DNA of 36,099 nucleotides from CALNYS01 sp964639935 (lineage in GTDB: Bacteria; Planctomycetota; Phycisphaerae; Phycisphaerales; UBA1924): contig CAZXGT010000012.1 of assembly GCA_964639935.1 (NCBI GenBank), positions 1 to 36,099 of the forward strand, written 5' to 3'. Shown piece by piece: positions 1 through 7,959 of the stretch. The position numbers and the translations under genes are program-made. The notes below the pieces were generated by a model. The model ran no database searches and was not told the DNA's origin. It saw only the letters and a list, made by a program, of their open reading frames with translations. How positions within the stretch are numbered: position 1 is the stretch's first letter; every line of letters begins with the position of its first letter.

Positions 1-489
1 GATCTCGTTGTTGGCCCACATGATGGTGACGAGGATGGTGTCGTCGCGCATGGCGCTCGCGACCATGTCGGCGGTGATGACGCCGTCGCGGCCGGGCTCC
101 AGGAGCGTGAGGTCGAAGCCCTCCTTCTGCATGCGCTTGCAGACGTCGAGGACCGCCTTGTGCTCGTGGACGGCGCTGATGATGTGCCCGCGGCCGGTCT
201 GGCCCTCGGGCTTCTTCGCGTACATCCGGCAGACGCCCTTGATGGCGAGGTTGTTGGACTCGGTGGCGCCCGAGGTGAAGATGATCTCCTTGGGCCCGGC
301 GCCGATGAGGTCCGCGCACTGCTGGCGAGCGGTGTCGACGGCCTCCTCGGATTCCCAGCCGAAGGAGTGGTTGCGGCTCCCGGGGTTGCCGAACTTCTCG
401 GTGAAGTAGGGCAGCATGGCCTCGACGACGCGCGGGTCGCACGGCGTGGTGGCGGCGTGGTCCATGTAGACGGGCAAGTTGAGGCTCAT
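1..489 (-). CDS. Cysteine desulfurase (IscS/NifS family), N-terminal part
   Basis: The gene begins at ATG 489 and runs off the left edge, so only the first 163 codons are present. It is a PLP-dependent class V aminotransferase-fold enzyme that removes sulfur from cysteine for Fe-S cluster and tRNA-thiolation pathways. Visible family landmarks are the N-terminal MDHAATTPCDPRVVEAM, the stretch TSGATESNNLAIKG, the histidine in SAVHEHKAVL that stacks on PLP in IscS, and MWANNEI near the break. The PLP-binding lysine and the active-site cysteine loop lie outside the window, so IscS and NifS/SufS-like types cannot be separated. A palindrome about 90 bases upstream may be its operator. Confidence 0.93.
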   Translation of the reverse strand, partial: MSLNLPVYMDHAATTPCDPRVVEAMLPYFTEKFGNPGSRNHSFGWESEEAVDTARQQCADLIGAGPKEIIFTSGATESNNLAIKGVCRMYAKKPEGQTGRGHIISAVHEHKAVLDVCKRMQKEGFDLTLLEPGRDGVITADMVASAMRDDTILVTIMWANNEI

Positions 490-580
490 GGGAAGGGCTC
501 CTGCTTCGCGATCGAGCCGGAATCCGGCGGGATAGGCCGCTGGCGAGCTGGCCGATTCCGGACACGGGGCTCGTTTAAAT

Positions 581-593
581 TAGAATCATTCTA
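581..593. promoter_or_regulatory. Fur/PerR-like palindrome upstream of the desulfurase gene
   Basis: TAGAATCATTCTA is a perfect 6-1-6 inverted repeat in an AT-rich patch (570-595) of an otherwise very GC-rich gap. The 6-1-6 or 7-1-7 form with a central AATNATT is the architecture of Fur-family (Fur, PerR, Zur) boxes. It lies 92 bases before the desulfurase start on the minus strand, and the half site TAGAAT could also serve as a -10 hexamer there. I found no matching -35. Operator function is inference. Confidence 0.4.
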
Positions 594-638
594 GTGTAGG
601 CTCGGCGACGGCTTTGGTCAGTCGGCCCCGGAGCAAAA

Positions 639-1487
639 TCACTCGGGTTTCTTCCGATCCTGACCGCTCTGCGGATCTCCGGGCGGGGCCGTGTCCGGGC
701 GCGTCGCGGGGTTCCCCTCGGCGGGGGCGGGACGGCCCGCGCCCATGAGGCGCAGCTCGTCGCGGAGGATGGCCGCGAGCTCGTAGTTCTCGCTCTCGAG
801 GGCCTGCTTGAGGCGGCTCTGGAGCTCGGCCCGGGCGCTGACGGGGAGCTTGGGGGCGAGGGCCTCCCGCATGCCCCTGAGCAGCTGGGCCTCGCTCGAT
901 CCCTCGAAGCCCTCGGGCTGGCCCATGTCGACAAAGTGCTCGCGGATGGCGTCGAGGCCCTGGTTGATGGCGAGCAGGGCGGCCTTGGGCTCGCCGGCCT
1001 CGACCGCGGCGCCCGAGAGCGCGCGCGTGCGCATCATGATGACGTAGGGGCGGAACTGCTCGAGGGCCTCGCGGTCCTCATCGCGGGCGGCGTGCTCTCG
1101 GCAGAAGGTCATCAGGCGCAGGTTTCGGGACGTATCGCGGATGACGAGGTCGAACTCCTCGAGGACGAAGAGCGCGACGTAGCGGTGGTAGTACTGCACG
1201 GCCTCCTCGCGGAGGCGGCGGCACATCTCCTCGTCGACGGTGAAGGCGTCGGGGTCGCCGCCCGTGGCGAGGTGCTCGTCGAGCATGGTCTCGCAGAGCT
1301 CGAGGAGGCTCTCGGCGCCCTCGGGGCGGAGGCCGTCGGGGCGGCCGGCGAGTTCCATCTGGAGGATGCCGAGGTCGACGCGGAGCTGGAGCTTGGGGCG
1401 TCCGTCGTCGCCCTGGATCATCCGGACCGAGAGCTGCCCGGGCTCGTAGGGCCACTCCCGCAGCAGCTGGCGGAGGTCGTAAGTCAT
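639..1487 (-). CDS. UvrB/UvrC-motif protein
   Basis: A 282-residue soluble protein if started at ATG 1487 (MTYDLRQLLREWPYEPGQ). The frame stays open upstream to 1523, but those 12 codons look non-coding. The N-terminal two thirds has no fold I recognise; it includes a tyrosine-rich helix (VQYYHRYVALFVLEEFDLV). Near residues 230-255 a UVR motif is readable: LKQALESENYELAAILRDEL, the helical hairpin that lets UvrB and UvrC bind each other and that also occurs in McsA and Clp adaptors. The tail is low-complexity, rich in Pro, Gly and charged residues. It may be an adaptor protein; there is no nuclease or helicase domain. A TATAGT hexamer 35 bases upstream may be its -10. Confidence 0.75.
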   Translation of the reverse strand: MTYDLRQLLREWPYEPGQLSVRMIQGDDGRPKLQLRVDLGILQMELAGRPDGLRPEGAESLLELCETMLDEHLATGGDPDAFTVDEEMCRRLREEAVQYYHRYVALFVLEEFDLVIRDTSRNLRLMTFCREHAARDEDREALEQFRPYVIMMRTRALSGAAVEAGEPKAALLAINQGLDAIREHFVDMGQPEGFEGSSEAQLLRGMREALAPKLPVSARAELQSRLKQALESENYELAAILRDELRLMGAGRPAPAEGNPATRPDTAPPGDPQSGQDRKKPE

Positions 1488-1792
1488 GGACGTATTGCGT
1501 TTTCGGCTGGCCACGCGGAGCACTATAGACGCGATGGGACTCGTCCGATTCCGCGGGTCGCTCCGGTCGAGCCCGCTGGCGAAGGCCGGGAAGGCGCCCT
1601 CGCTCGCCTCCGGAAGGGGGGTGCTTAAGCGGCGGGAACCGCGGGCCGACGTGAGACGAACAGTGGAACGAGTCGTCGGCGCGGCACAGCGTCGTCAACG
1701 CCCATTCGCGGCTTCTCGGACGCGGCGCTCGCACGCATGGAGCAGGCCGTTGTCCCCTGGAAGGTCAGCGAGGATCGGGGGGCAGGCAGCAC
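1488..1792. promoter_or_regulatory. Divergent intergenic region, UvrB/C-motif gene / sigma factor
   Basis: This 305-base gap separates two divergent genes and presumably holds both promoters. On the minus strand TATAGT (complement of 1522-1527) is one base off the -10 consensus and lies 34 bases before ATG 1487; I see no convincing -35. On the plus strand GGGGGCAGGCAGCAC directly precedes the sigma-factor ATG and supplies a loose Shine-Dalgarno sequence. TGCTTAAGCGG at 1622-1632 recurs at 9623. No RNA gene or hairpin terminator was recognised. Confidence 0.35.
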
Positions 1793-2725
1793 ATGGCCGT
1801 GCGCGACCTGAAGAACGAGCTGCAGCTCTACATCCGTGAGATCAATCGCTATCCCCTCCTGACCGCCGAGGAGGAAAAGCGGTTCGGCTGGCGGATCATC
1901 AACGACAACTGCCCCGAGGCGCGCGAGCGGATGGTTCGATCGAACCTCCGGCTGGTGGTCTCGATCGCCAAGAAGTATTCCGGGCGCGGGATGAGCCTGC
2001 CGGACCTGATCGAGGAGGGCAATATCGGGCTGATCCGCGCGGTCGAGGGGTTCGATCCGGCGCAGGGAGCGCGCTTCAGCACCTACGGCTCGTGGTGGAT
2101 CAAGCAGGCCATCAAGCGCGCGCTGATCAACGCGGTGCAGCCGATCCACGTCCCGGCGTACATGGTGGAGCTGATCGCGAAGTGGAAGCAGGCGCAGCGC
2201 CGGCTCGAGGAGGAGCTCGGGCGCCAGCCGAACATGCACGAGCTCGCCGAGCGCCTGAACGTCCCGGTGAAGAAGGTCAAGATCATCCAGCGGGCGGTGA
2301 AGGCGTACCACTCCCCGTCGCAGGCGCCGGTGGGCGAGGACGGCGAGAGCATGGAGCTCGGCGCCCTGATCTCCGACACTCGGGTGGAGCTGCCCGAAGA
2401 GACGATCGTTCGCGACGATCAGCTCGAGACGGTCCGCAAGCTGCTCGAGTCGATCGACGATCGCGAGGCGTCGATCCTTCGGATGCGTTTCGGCCTCGAC
2501 GGGCGGGCGCCCAAGACGCTCAAGGAGATCGGCGAGGAGATCGGTCTGACGCGCGAGCGCGTGAGGCAGATCGAGATCGGCGCGCTCAAGAAGCTCAACA
2601 CGCGGCTCGAGGACGAAAAGCCGAGCCGGTTCTTCCGGGACGCCGAGGACGAGGCGCGCGACCCGCGCGAGAGCCGCAGCGTGCGCGCCGCCAAGCGGTC
2701 GCGGGCCGGCCGCCGCGCGGGGTGA
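1793..2725 (+). CDS. RNA polymerase sigma-70 family factor (RpoD/RpoS type)
   Basis: A 310-residue sigma factor that directs RNA polymerase to promoters. Region 1.2 is at about residues 10-30 (LYIREINRYPLLTAEEE). Region 2 is at 50-112, with RSNLRLVVSIAKKYSGRGM, the core-binding DLIEEGNIGLIRAVEGFD and the -10 reading helix FSTYGSWWIKQAIKRAL. Region 3 is at about 120-200, and region 4.2 is the helix-turn-helix TLKEIGEEIGLTRERVRQIE at 242-261. Region 1.1 is absent and the protein is short, as in group 2 (RpoS/SigB-like) factors, although some phyla use such a form as primary factor. The C-terminal 35 residues are basic and Arg/Ser-rich. It ends one base from the gcvT stop, tail to tail. Confidence 0.95.
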   Translation: MAVRDLKNELQLYIREINRYPLLTAEEEKRFGWRIINDNCPEARERMVRSNLRLVVSIAKKYSGRGMSLPDLIEEGNIGLIRAVEGFDPAQGARFSTYGSWWIKQAIKRALINAVQPIHVPAYMVELIAKWKQAQRRLEEELGRQPNMHELAERLNVPVKKVKIIQRAVKAYHSPSQAPVGEDGESMELGALISDTRVELPEETIVRDDQLETVRKLLESIDDREASILRMRFGLDGRAPKTLKEIGEEIGLTRERVRQIEIGALKKLNTRLEDEKPSRFFRDAEDEARDPRESRSVRAAKRSRAGRRAG

Positions 2726-2726
2726 G

Positions 2727-3842
2727 CTACTTCGCCTTGTAAAAGGGCAGCGCGGTCACCTCGCCGGGGATGCGGGCCTTGCCGGTGTCGACGGCGACGG
2801 CCTTGCCCGGCTCGATCTGGTCGGTGTCGATGAGGGCGATGGCGATGGGCTTGCCGAGCGTGGGGCTGACGCACCCGCTGGTGACCTCCCCGACGACCCG
2901 GCCGTCCATCTCGACGTTCATGCCCTGGCGCGGGCTTCGCCGCCCGTCGCAGACGAGGCCGGTGAGCGTCCGGGGCACGCCCTCGGCGGCGTGCTTCTGG
3001 AGCGCCTCCATGCCGACGAAGGGCTCGCCGCGCTCGTCATCGGCCTTGTCGAGGTTCATCGCGAAGGGCATGTTCGCGGCCAGGGCGCTGAGGTCCTCGG
3101 AGAGCTCGTGGCCGTAGAGCGGGAGCCCGGCCTCCATGCGGAGGGTGTCGCGGGCGCCGAGGCCGATGGGCCTGACGACGCCCTCGGCATCGCCCCGGTC
3201 CTTGAGAAGCATCTTGAGGGCGGTCGTCGCGAGCTTCGCCGGGACGATGACCTCCACCCCGTCCTCGCCGGTGTAGCCCGTGCGGCTGACGATCAGCTTG
3301 GCGATCATGATATTTTTGACGGTGAAGCGGAAGCGTTTGAGCGTGGGCACTTCGCTCGAGACGTCCGAGATGAGGTCCATCACCTTGGGGCCCTGCACGG
3401 CGACCATGGCGGTCTTGAAGGTCTGGTCCTCGAGCTTGACGGTGTAGCCCCGCTCGGCGATCTGGCTCTCGAAGTGCTCGACGATCTTCTCGCGGTTGGC
3501 GCCGTTGACGATCATGAGGAAATCGTCTTCCTCGAAGCGGTTGACGATGACGTCGTCCTTCACCCCGCCGCGCTCGTTGCAGACCATCGTGTACCGGCAC
3601 TGCTTCTCCTGCATGTCGCTGATGCGCCGGATGCAGACGCGCTCGAGGAGGCGGCGGGCGTGGCGCCCGGTGATGCGCAGGCGCCCCATGTGCGAGACGT
3701 CAAAGAGCCCGCCGCTGGCGCGCACCTGCTGGTGCTCCTCGAGGATGCTCGTGTAGCGGATGGGCATCTCCCACCCGGCGAAATCGACCATCTGGGCGCC
3801 GCGCTGGGCGTGGAAGTCATGGAACGGCGAGCGGTGCGGCAC
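2727..3842 (-). CDS. gcvT: Glycine cleavage system T protein (aminomethyltransferase)
   Basis: GcvT transfers the methylene group from the aminomethyl-lipoyl H protein to tetrahydrofolate and releases ammonia. The start is set at GTG 3842, because AAAGGAGG lies five bases before it and the protein then begins PHRSPFHDFHAQRGAQMVDF as family members do. The frame stays open another 20 codons upstream. The result is 371 residues, close to the usual length of about 365. Visible landmarks are FAGWEMPIRY, GLFDVSHMGRLRITG, NERGGVKDDVIVNRF, SRTGYTGEDGVEV and LGARDTLRMEAGLPLYGHEL, which are folate-pocket and domain signatures. No gcvH or gcvP is in the window. The gene lies 41 bases after panC on the same strand. 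Confidence 0.96.
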   Translation of the reverse strand: MPHRSPFHDFHAQRGAQMVDFAGWEMPIRYTSILEEHQQVRASGGLFDVSHMGRLRITGRHARRLLERVCIRRISDMQEKQCRYTMVCNERGGVKDDVIVNRFEEDDFLMIVNGANREKIVEHFESQIAERGYTVKLEDQTFKTAMVAVQGPKVMDLISDVSSEVPTLKRFRFTVKNIMIAKLIVSRTGYTGEDGVEVIVPAKLATTALKMLLKDRGDAEGVVRPIGLGARDTLRMEAGLPLYGHELSEDLSALAANMPFAMNLDKADDERGEPFVGMEALQKHAAEGVPRTLTGLVCDGRRSPRQGMNVEMDGRVVGEVTSGCVSPTLGKPIAIALIDTDQIEPGKAVAVDTGKARIPGEVTALPFYKAK

Positions 3843-3883
3843 GGGCGCCTCCTTTGCGATCGGGCCCGGCAGCATACCGGCCT

Positions 3884-4735
3884 CTAGGGCCCCTCGGGCC
3901 ACGGGGCGTTGTCGATGAGCCGCACCTCTCCGAGACGCGCGGCGATGAGCGCCCGCTTCGGCTCGCCCTCGATCGGCGCCGCGAGCGTCCCCGCGTCGCG
4001 AACGGCGGCGTACTCGACGCTCAGGCCTCTGGACTCCATGTGGTCGCGCATGACGCGCTCGGCCTCCGCCTGGGATCCGGCGTCTCCCGCGAGCCTGAGC
4101 GCCTCGCAGATCGACGCCGCCCGCTCCCGATCCGCGGGCGGGAGGAACCGGTTGCGGCTGCTCATGGCCAGGCCGTCGGGCTCGCGCACGGTCGGGGCGC
4201 CGAGGATCTCGAGGGGCCGGCCGTGCTCCTGGCTGAAGACCTCCGCGAGCTGCGCGGCGAGGCGGAGCTGCTGCCAGTCCTTCTCGCCGAAGACGGCGAC
4301 GCCGGGCCGGACGAGCTCAAAGAGCCGCCAGAGCACGGCGCAGACGCCCTCGAGGTGACCGGGTCGGTACTCATCTTCCAGCCCGCGGCCTTGGGCGACG
4401 GGCGGGATCACCGGGGGCGCCATGTCCGGGTCCGGGTACACCGTCTCGGCGCTCGGGGCGAAGACGGCGCTCGCGCCGGCGGGGGCGACCTTGTCGCGGT
4501 CGATCTCCACCTCGCGCGGGTAGCGGTCGAAGTCGATCCGCTCCTCGAACTGCTTCGGGTTGACGAAGACGCTCACGACGACCGAGGCGAGCCCGCGCCG
4601 TTCGCGCTCGCGCGAGGCCAGCCGGACGAGATCGACGTGCCCCGGGTGCAGGCCGCCCATCGTCGGGACGAAGACGCCGCCGAAGTAAGGGCGGAGATCG
4701 GCCGGATCGGTGATGATCGGCGGGACGCCCGACAT
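3884..4735 (-). CDS. panC: Pantothenate synthetase
   Basis: PanC joins pantoate to beta-alanine with ATP in the pantothenate and CoA pathway. The ATP-binding HIGH-type signature is FVPTMGGLHPGHVDLVRLA (residues 22-40), followed by VSVFVNPKQFEE, the pantoate-site segment EYRPGHLEGVCAVLWRLF, FGEKDWQQLRLA (usual form FGEKDYQQ) and the KMSK-like loop region GLAMSSRNRFL. The length of 283 residues is typical. The start is ATG 4735, which overlaps the stop of the upstream ACT gene as TGATG, so translation is probably coupled; an in-frame ATG six codons earlier lies inside that gene. panB and panD are not nearby. Confidence 0.95.
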   Translation of the reverse strand: MSGVPPIITDPADLRPYFGGVFVPTMGGLHPGHVDLVRLASRERERRGLASVVVSVFVNPKQFEERIDFDRYPREVEIDRDKVAPAGASAVFAPSAETVYPDPDMAPPVIPPVAQGRGLEDEYRPGHLEGVCAVLWRLFELVRPGVAVFGEKDWQQLRLAAQLAEVFSQEHGRPLEILGAPTVREPDGLAMSSRNRFLPPADRERAASICEALRLAGDAGSQAEAERVMRDHMESRGLSVEYAAVRDAGTLAAPIEGEPKRALIAARLGEVRLIDNAPWPEGP

Positions 4736-5211
4736 CAGTCGAGCAGGTCGCACTCGCCGCGGAGGGCGAACCCTTTTCGGCGGAGGACGGTGCCGGCCAG
4801 GTGCAGGTCGTCGACGGCCAGCGCGATGCGCGTGGCGCCGCGGTTTTCGGTCATGAGGGGGTAGGCGAACTTGATGTTGAGCTCGGCGCTCAGCAGATAG
4901 AGGCAGAGCTGCCCGAGGGAGTGCCCGCTCTCGAGCTCGACGACGAGCACCTCGGTCTCGCAGAACGAGAGTCTTCGGTTGCGGATGATGTCCTTGGCCG
5001 TGTCCGTATGGTTGGTGATCAGGCGCACGACGGCGAAGTCCGACGCCTCGTGAACGGACAGGGCGCAGAGCGTGCAGTCCGGGTGATCCTCGAACGCCTC
5101 GACCATGTCGAGCAGCTTGCCGACGCGGTTGTCGAGAAAGACGCTCAGCTGCGTCACGCTCGGCGGGCTGTAGCCCTGCATGGTCTCAAATGCGCTCGGT
5201 GTCTGGCTCAT
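4735..5211 (-). CDS. Tandem ACT-domain protein
   Basis: A 158-residue protein made of two ACT-like ligand-binding units. The first runs at about residues 18-85 (QLSVFLDNRVGKLLDMVEAFEDH onward, read in parts) and the second at about 90-155 (EVLVVELESGHSLGQLCLYL, then TRIALAVDDLHLAGTVL). ACT pairs bind amino acids and regulate enzymes; no catalytic domain is attached. The alternative start M11 (MQGYSPP) is possible. Its stop overlaps the panC start, so it may tie pantothenate synthesis to amino-acid supply, which is inference from position only. A CGGAC repeat lies just upstream. Confidence 0.82.
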   Translation of the reverse strand: MSQTPSAFETMQGYSPPSVTQLSVFLDNRVGKLLDMVEAFEDHPDCTLCALSVHEASDFAVVRLITNHTDTAKDIIRNRRLSFCETEVLVVELESGHSLGQLCLYLLSAELNIKFAYPLMTENRGATRIALAVDDLHLAGTVLRRKGFALRGECDLLD

Positions 5212-5300
5212 TCGCGAATACGCCCCGTCAAGAGATGGAAAAGGACGAGCGTAGCGTCAAAAGAAGCGGTCACAACTCCAAATCGGCGATTCCATCGAGC

Positions 5301-5355
5301 CGGGCCGGACCGGACCGGACCGGACCAGACCGGGTCGGGCCGAATCAGGCCGGGG
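5301..5355. repeat. CGGAC pentanucleotide tandem repeat
   Basis: Four perfect CGGAC units occupy 5306-5325. They are followed by degenerate five-base units CAGAC, CGGGT, CGGGC, CGAAT, CAGGC and CGGGG to 5355, and preceded by CGGGC. It lies in the 159-base gap between the stop of the MqnA/D-family gene (5371) and the start of the ACT gene (5211), both leftward. It is non-coding. It could be a slippage-prone microsatellite. Tandem GTCCG units on the transcribed strand do not form an obvious hairpin. Confidence 0.75.
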
Positions 5356-5370
5356 AGCGATCGGGGGGAT

Positions 5371-6273
5371 TCAAGAGGCGGGGTCGCTCGGGCGAACGAT
5401 GTCGATCTCGCCGGCGTCGGGCAGCGCGCCCGCGGCCGCGGCGCGGGAGAGCAGCTCGCGGATCGCCCGCTCGCCCGCCTCGCCCAGATCCAGCGTCCGG
5501 GGGTTGACATACATCGCGACGAACTTCTTCGTCTGCTCGAGCGTCACGCCCCGCCCGAACTCGTGGGCGGCGGCGACGCCCTCGTCGAGACGGTCGAGCC
5601 CGTGCTCGATGGAGCGTTTCAGGACGCCCGTGATCTCGCGGAGGGTTCCCGGGCCGTGCCGGTCCTCGAGATCGCGCCGGATGACGTTGGCGCCGAGCGG
5701 GAGCGGGAGGCCCGTCTCGCGCTTCCACCAGTCGCCGAGGTCCTCCACGAGCGCAAGCCCGGCCTCCGGGTAGGTGAGCTGGCCCTCGTGGATGACGAGC
5801 CCGGCGTCGGCGCGCCCCTCGGCGACGGCCTCGATCACCTCGTCAAAGGGCAGGTCGAGCGTCTTGGGCTCGACGCCGAGCATGAGCCGGAGCGTGAGGG
5901 AGGCGGTGGTGAGCCGGCCCGGTCGGGCGACGAGCAGACCGCGCTCGGTGATGCGGCTCGCGGGCATCGGCTCGCGGGCGACGAGCTTGGGTCCGTAGCC
6001 CTCGCCCATGGATGAGCCGCAGCTGGTGATGGCGTAGCGGCCGGCGATGTGGGGGTAGACGTGGTAGCTGACGGCGGAGAGGTCGAGGTCGCCGCGCTCG
6101 ACGGCGCGGGCGTTGAGGGTCTCGATGTCGGCCGGCTCGGCCCGGAAGCGGAAGCGGCCGGTGTCGATCGCGGGCTCGAGGCCGGTGTCGACGTCGCCCA
6201 GGGCGCGCCACATGAAGGCGTCGTCGGGGTCCGGCGAGTGGGCGATCGTGATGACGGGGCGGCTTTCTGGCAT
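5371..6273 (-). CDS. MqnA/MqnD-family protein, probable menaquinone (futalosine pathway) enzyme
   Basis: A 300-residue protein with the periplasmic-binding-protein-like fold of the MqnA/MqnD family but no signal peptide, so it is probably a cytoplasmic enzyme. The start MPESRPVITIAHSPDPDDAF carries the family motif near the N-terminus (SPxPxDxF type). AITSCGSSMGEGYGPKLVA and VIHEGQLTYPEAGLALVEDLG are also typical, the second matching the MqnD stretch around its catalytic histidine. MqnD makes 1,4-dihydroxy-6-naphthoate from cyclic de-hypoxanthine futalosine. MqnD is favoured over MqnA from these segments, but the call is not certain. Other mqn genes are not in the window. The divergent gene smpB starts 63 bases away. 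Confidence 0.8.
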   Translation of the reverse strand: MPESRPVITIAHSPDPDDAFMWRALGDVDTGLEPAIDTGRFRFRAEPADIETLNARAVERGDLDLSAVSYHVYPHIAGRYAITSCGSSMGEGYGPKLVAREPMPASRITERGLLVARPGRLTTASLTLRLMLGVEPKTLDLPFDEVIEAVAEGRADAGLVIHEGQLTYPEAGLALVEDLGDWWKRETGLPLPLGANVIRRDLEDRHGPGTLREITGVLKRSIEHGLDRLDEGVAAAHEFGRGVTLEQTKKFVAMYVNPRTLDLGEAGERAIRELLSRAAAAGALPDAGEIDIVRPSDPAS

Positions 6274-6336
6274 GGGGGCTCGCAGCTCCGGGCGTTGCTC
6301 GGACGCGCCGGGGTCCATAGCGTAGCCGGTCTGATC

Positions 6337-6825
6337 ATGGCGAAGCGCAAGGGCACATCCCGGAAGAACGACCACGAGCCGGAGATCGTCAACCGCAAGG
6401 CGCGGCACGAGTACACCATCTCCGACACCCTCGAGTGCGGGATCGTCCTCGAGGGATCGGAGGTCAAGAGCATCCGCGAGGGCAAGGCCTCGATCGCTGA
6501 GGGCTACGTCCGCGCTGAGCTCGAGCCCAAGCCGAGGCTCGCGCTGCACGGCTCGACGGTGCAGGAGTACGGGCCGGCGCCCGGCGGGCACAACCCCAAG
6601 CGGGTGCGCACGCTCCTGGCCCACAAGCGGCAGATCGAGAAGCTCTACGGGCAGACGCAGCAAAAGGGCGTGACGCTCGTCCCCCTCAAGCTCTACTTCA
6701 AGGACGGGATGATCAAGGTGCTCGTCGGGCTCGGCACGGGCAAGGCCAGGCACGACAAGCGCCGCGACATCCGCGAGCGCGAGTCCGATCGGGCGCTGCG
6801 CCGCGCGATGAGCAAGCGGGTGTGA
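6337..6825 (+). CDS. smpB: SsrA-binding protein
   Basis: SmpB binds tmRNA and delivers it to stalled ribosomes for trans-translation. The 162-residue length fits the family. The sequence from ATG 6337 shows NRKARHEYTISDTLECGIVL, GSEVKSIREGKASIAEGYV, the RNA-binding KRVRTLLAHKRQIEKL, and the GKARHDKRRDIRERE tail that folds into the decoding site. The basic C-terminus ends RRAMSKRV. The gene converges on the GGDEF gene with three bases between the stops. An ssrA gene, often close to smpB, is not visible here. Confidence 0.97.
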   Translation: MAKRKGTSRKNDHEPEIVNRKARHEYTISDTLECGIVLEGSEVKSIREGKASIAEGYVRAELEPKPRLALHGSTVQEYGPAPGGHNPKRVRTLLAHKRQIEKLYGQTQQKGVTLVPLKLYFKDGMIKVLVGLGTGKARHDKRRDIRERESDRALRRAMSKRV

Positions 6826-6828
6826 CGC

Positions 6829-7887
6829 TCAGGCCGCCTCGGGCCGGTAGGGCGAGGCGTGCTCGCCGTCGGCGTCGCAGAGCATGATGCGCTCGCCGTC
6901 GCCCTTGTTCGCCTTCGCCGCGTAGAGGGCGAAATCAGCGCGGGCGATCAGCTCCCACGGCTGCGTCAGACAAGCGGGCGCGGTGCTCGCGATCCCCACG
7001 CTCATCGCGCAGCTCATCCTGGGCCCCGTCAGCACGCGCGAGCCCATCGCGAACTTCTCGGTCAGGCGCGCCGCGAACTGCGCCGCGGACCCCTGGTTCG
7101 TGTGCGGCTGAAGGATGACGAACTCGTCGCCCCCGTAGCGCACGCCAAGATCCGACGTGCGGATCTCGCGCGTGATCAGCTGCCCCGCGAGCTCGAGGAG
7201 CTGATCGCCCAGGCGGTGACCGAGCGTGTCGTTGACGCCCTTGAACCCGTCGAGATCGATCATCAGGCAGGTGAGCGGGTTCCGGTAGCGCTGGGCCTCG
7301 GCGAACATCTGCACCAGGCGCTCATCGAGCACCCGGCGGTTGGCGAGCCCGGTGAGCGGGTCGGTCGTCGCGAGCTGCTTGTAGCGCGCGGCGGACTCGG
7401 CGAGCTCGCGGTTCTTTCGCTTGAGCTCGGCGAGCGAGCTGGCGAGCGCCGACTGCAGCCGATGGTTGTCGCGCCGGATGCGGGCGCTCTCGAGGTTCTT
7501 GCTGATGACCACGGGCAGGAGCTTGAGGAAGTCGAAGCTCTTGGGCAGGTAGTCGCTCGCCCCGTGCCGGATGAGCTCGGCGGCGACGGTCGCCTCGTGC
7601 TCCCCGGTGATGACCACGAGGGGGAGGTCCGGCCGCGTGCGGGACTGGAGCTCGATCACGCTCAGCGCGTCGCCGTCGGGAAGGTTGTGATCGCAGAGCG
7701 TGAGGTCGAAGGGGCGAAGGTCGAGCTCGGCCGCCTCAGCGATCGAGCCGACGAGCACGGTCTCGCTCCCGGGCAGCACGCGCGCGATCGTCGCCTCGAT
7801 GAGCGACGCCGTGTCGACGTCGTCCTCGATGATCAGCACCCGCAGCTCGTGCGGATCGATCCCGTCCTCTCCCGGAGTAAGCGGCAT
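6829..7887 (-). CDS. Response regulator with GGDEF output (diguanylate cyclase)
   Basis: A 352-residue REC-GGDEF protein predicted to make cyclic di-GMP when phosphorylated. REC spans about residues 15-130, with acidic pocket EDD (21-23), phosphoacceptor Asp66 in LCDHNLPDGDAL, Thr95 in VVITGE, and the conserved Lys116 in YLPKSF. A coiled linker (140-170) leads to the GGDEF domain, with DPLTGLANRR at 176-185, DLDGFKGVNDTLGH, and the active site GGDEF at 252-256. An intact inhibitory site RTSD (243-246) lies exactly five residues before GGDEF, so product feedback inhibition is expected. It lies 72 bases downstream of a histidine kinase on the same strand, which is the likely partner. Confidence 0.95.
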   Translation of the reverse strand: MPLTPGEDGIDPHELRVLIIEDDVDTASLIEATIARVLPGSETVLVGSIAEAAELDLRPFDLTLCDHNLPDGDALSVIELQSRTRPDLPLVVITGEHEATVAAELIRHGASDYLPKSFDFLKLLPVVISKNLESARIRRDNHRLQSALASSLAELKRKNRELAESAARYKQLATTDPLTGLANRRVLDERLVQMFAEAQRYRNPLTCLMIDLDGFKGVNDTLGHRLGDQLLELAGQLITREIRTSDLGVRYGGDEFVILQPHTNQGSAAQFAARLTEKFAMGSRVLTGPRMSCAMSVGIASTAPACLTQPWELIARADFALYAAKANKGDGERIMLCDADGEHASPYRPEAA

Positions 7888-7959
7888 GTCGGCGGCGGTC
7901 TCCCTGGTTCTCGGTGGTATCGGGCCGAAGCCGGGGCGGATTCACCCGGCGAGGCGGGA

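Noticed and set aside
490..580. SufR- or IscR-type operator before the desulfurase gene.
   Set aside because: No CAAC-N6-GTTG or IscR type 1 pattern was found; only the 6-1-6 palindrome further upstream stands out.
3843..3883. Glycine riboswitch before gcvT.
   Set aside because: The gap to panC is only 41 bases, far too short for a glycine aptamer.
5371..6753. A 460-codon version of the MqnA/D-family gene extending across smpB.
   Set aside because: The extra codons are antisense to smpB, and the family motif begins right after ATG 6273.
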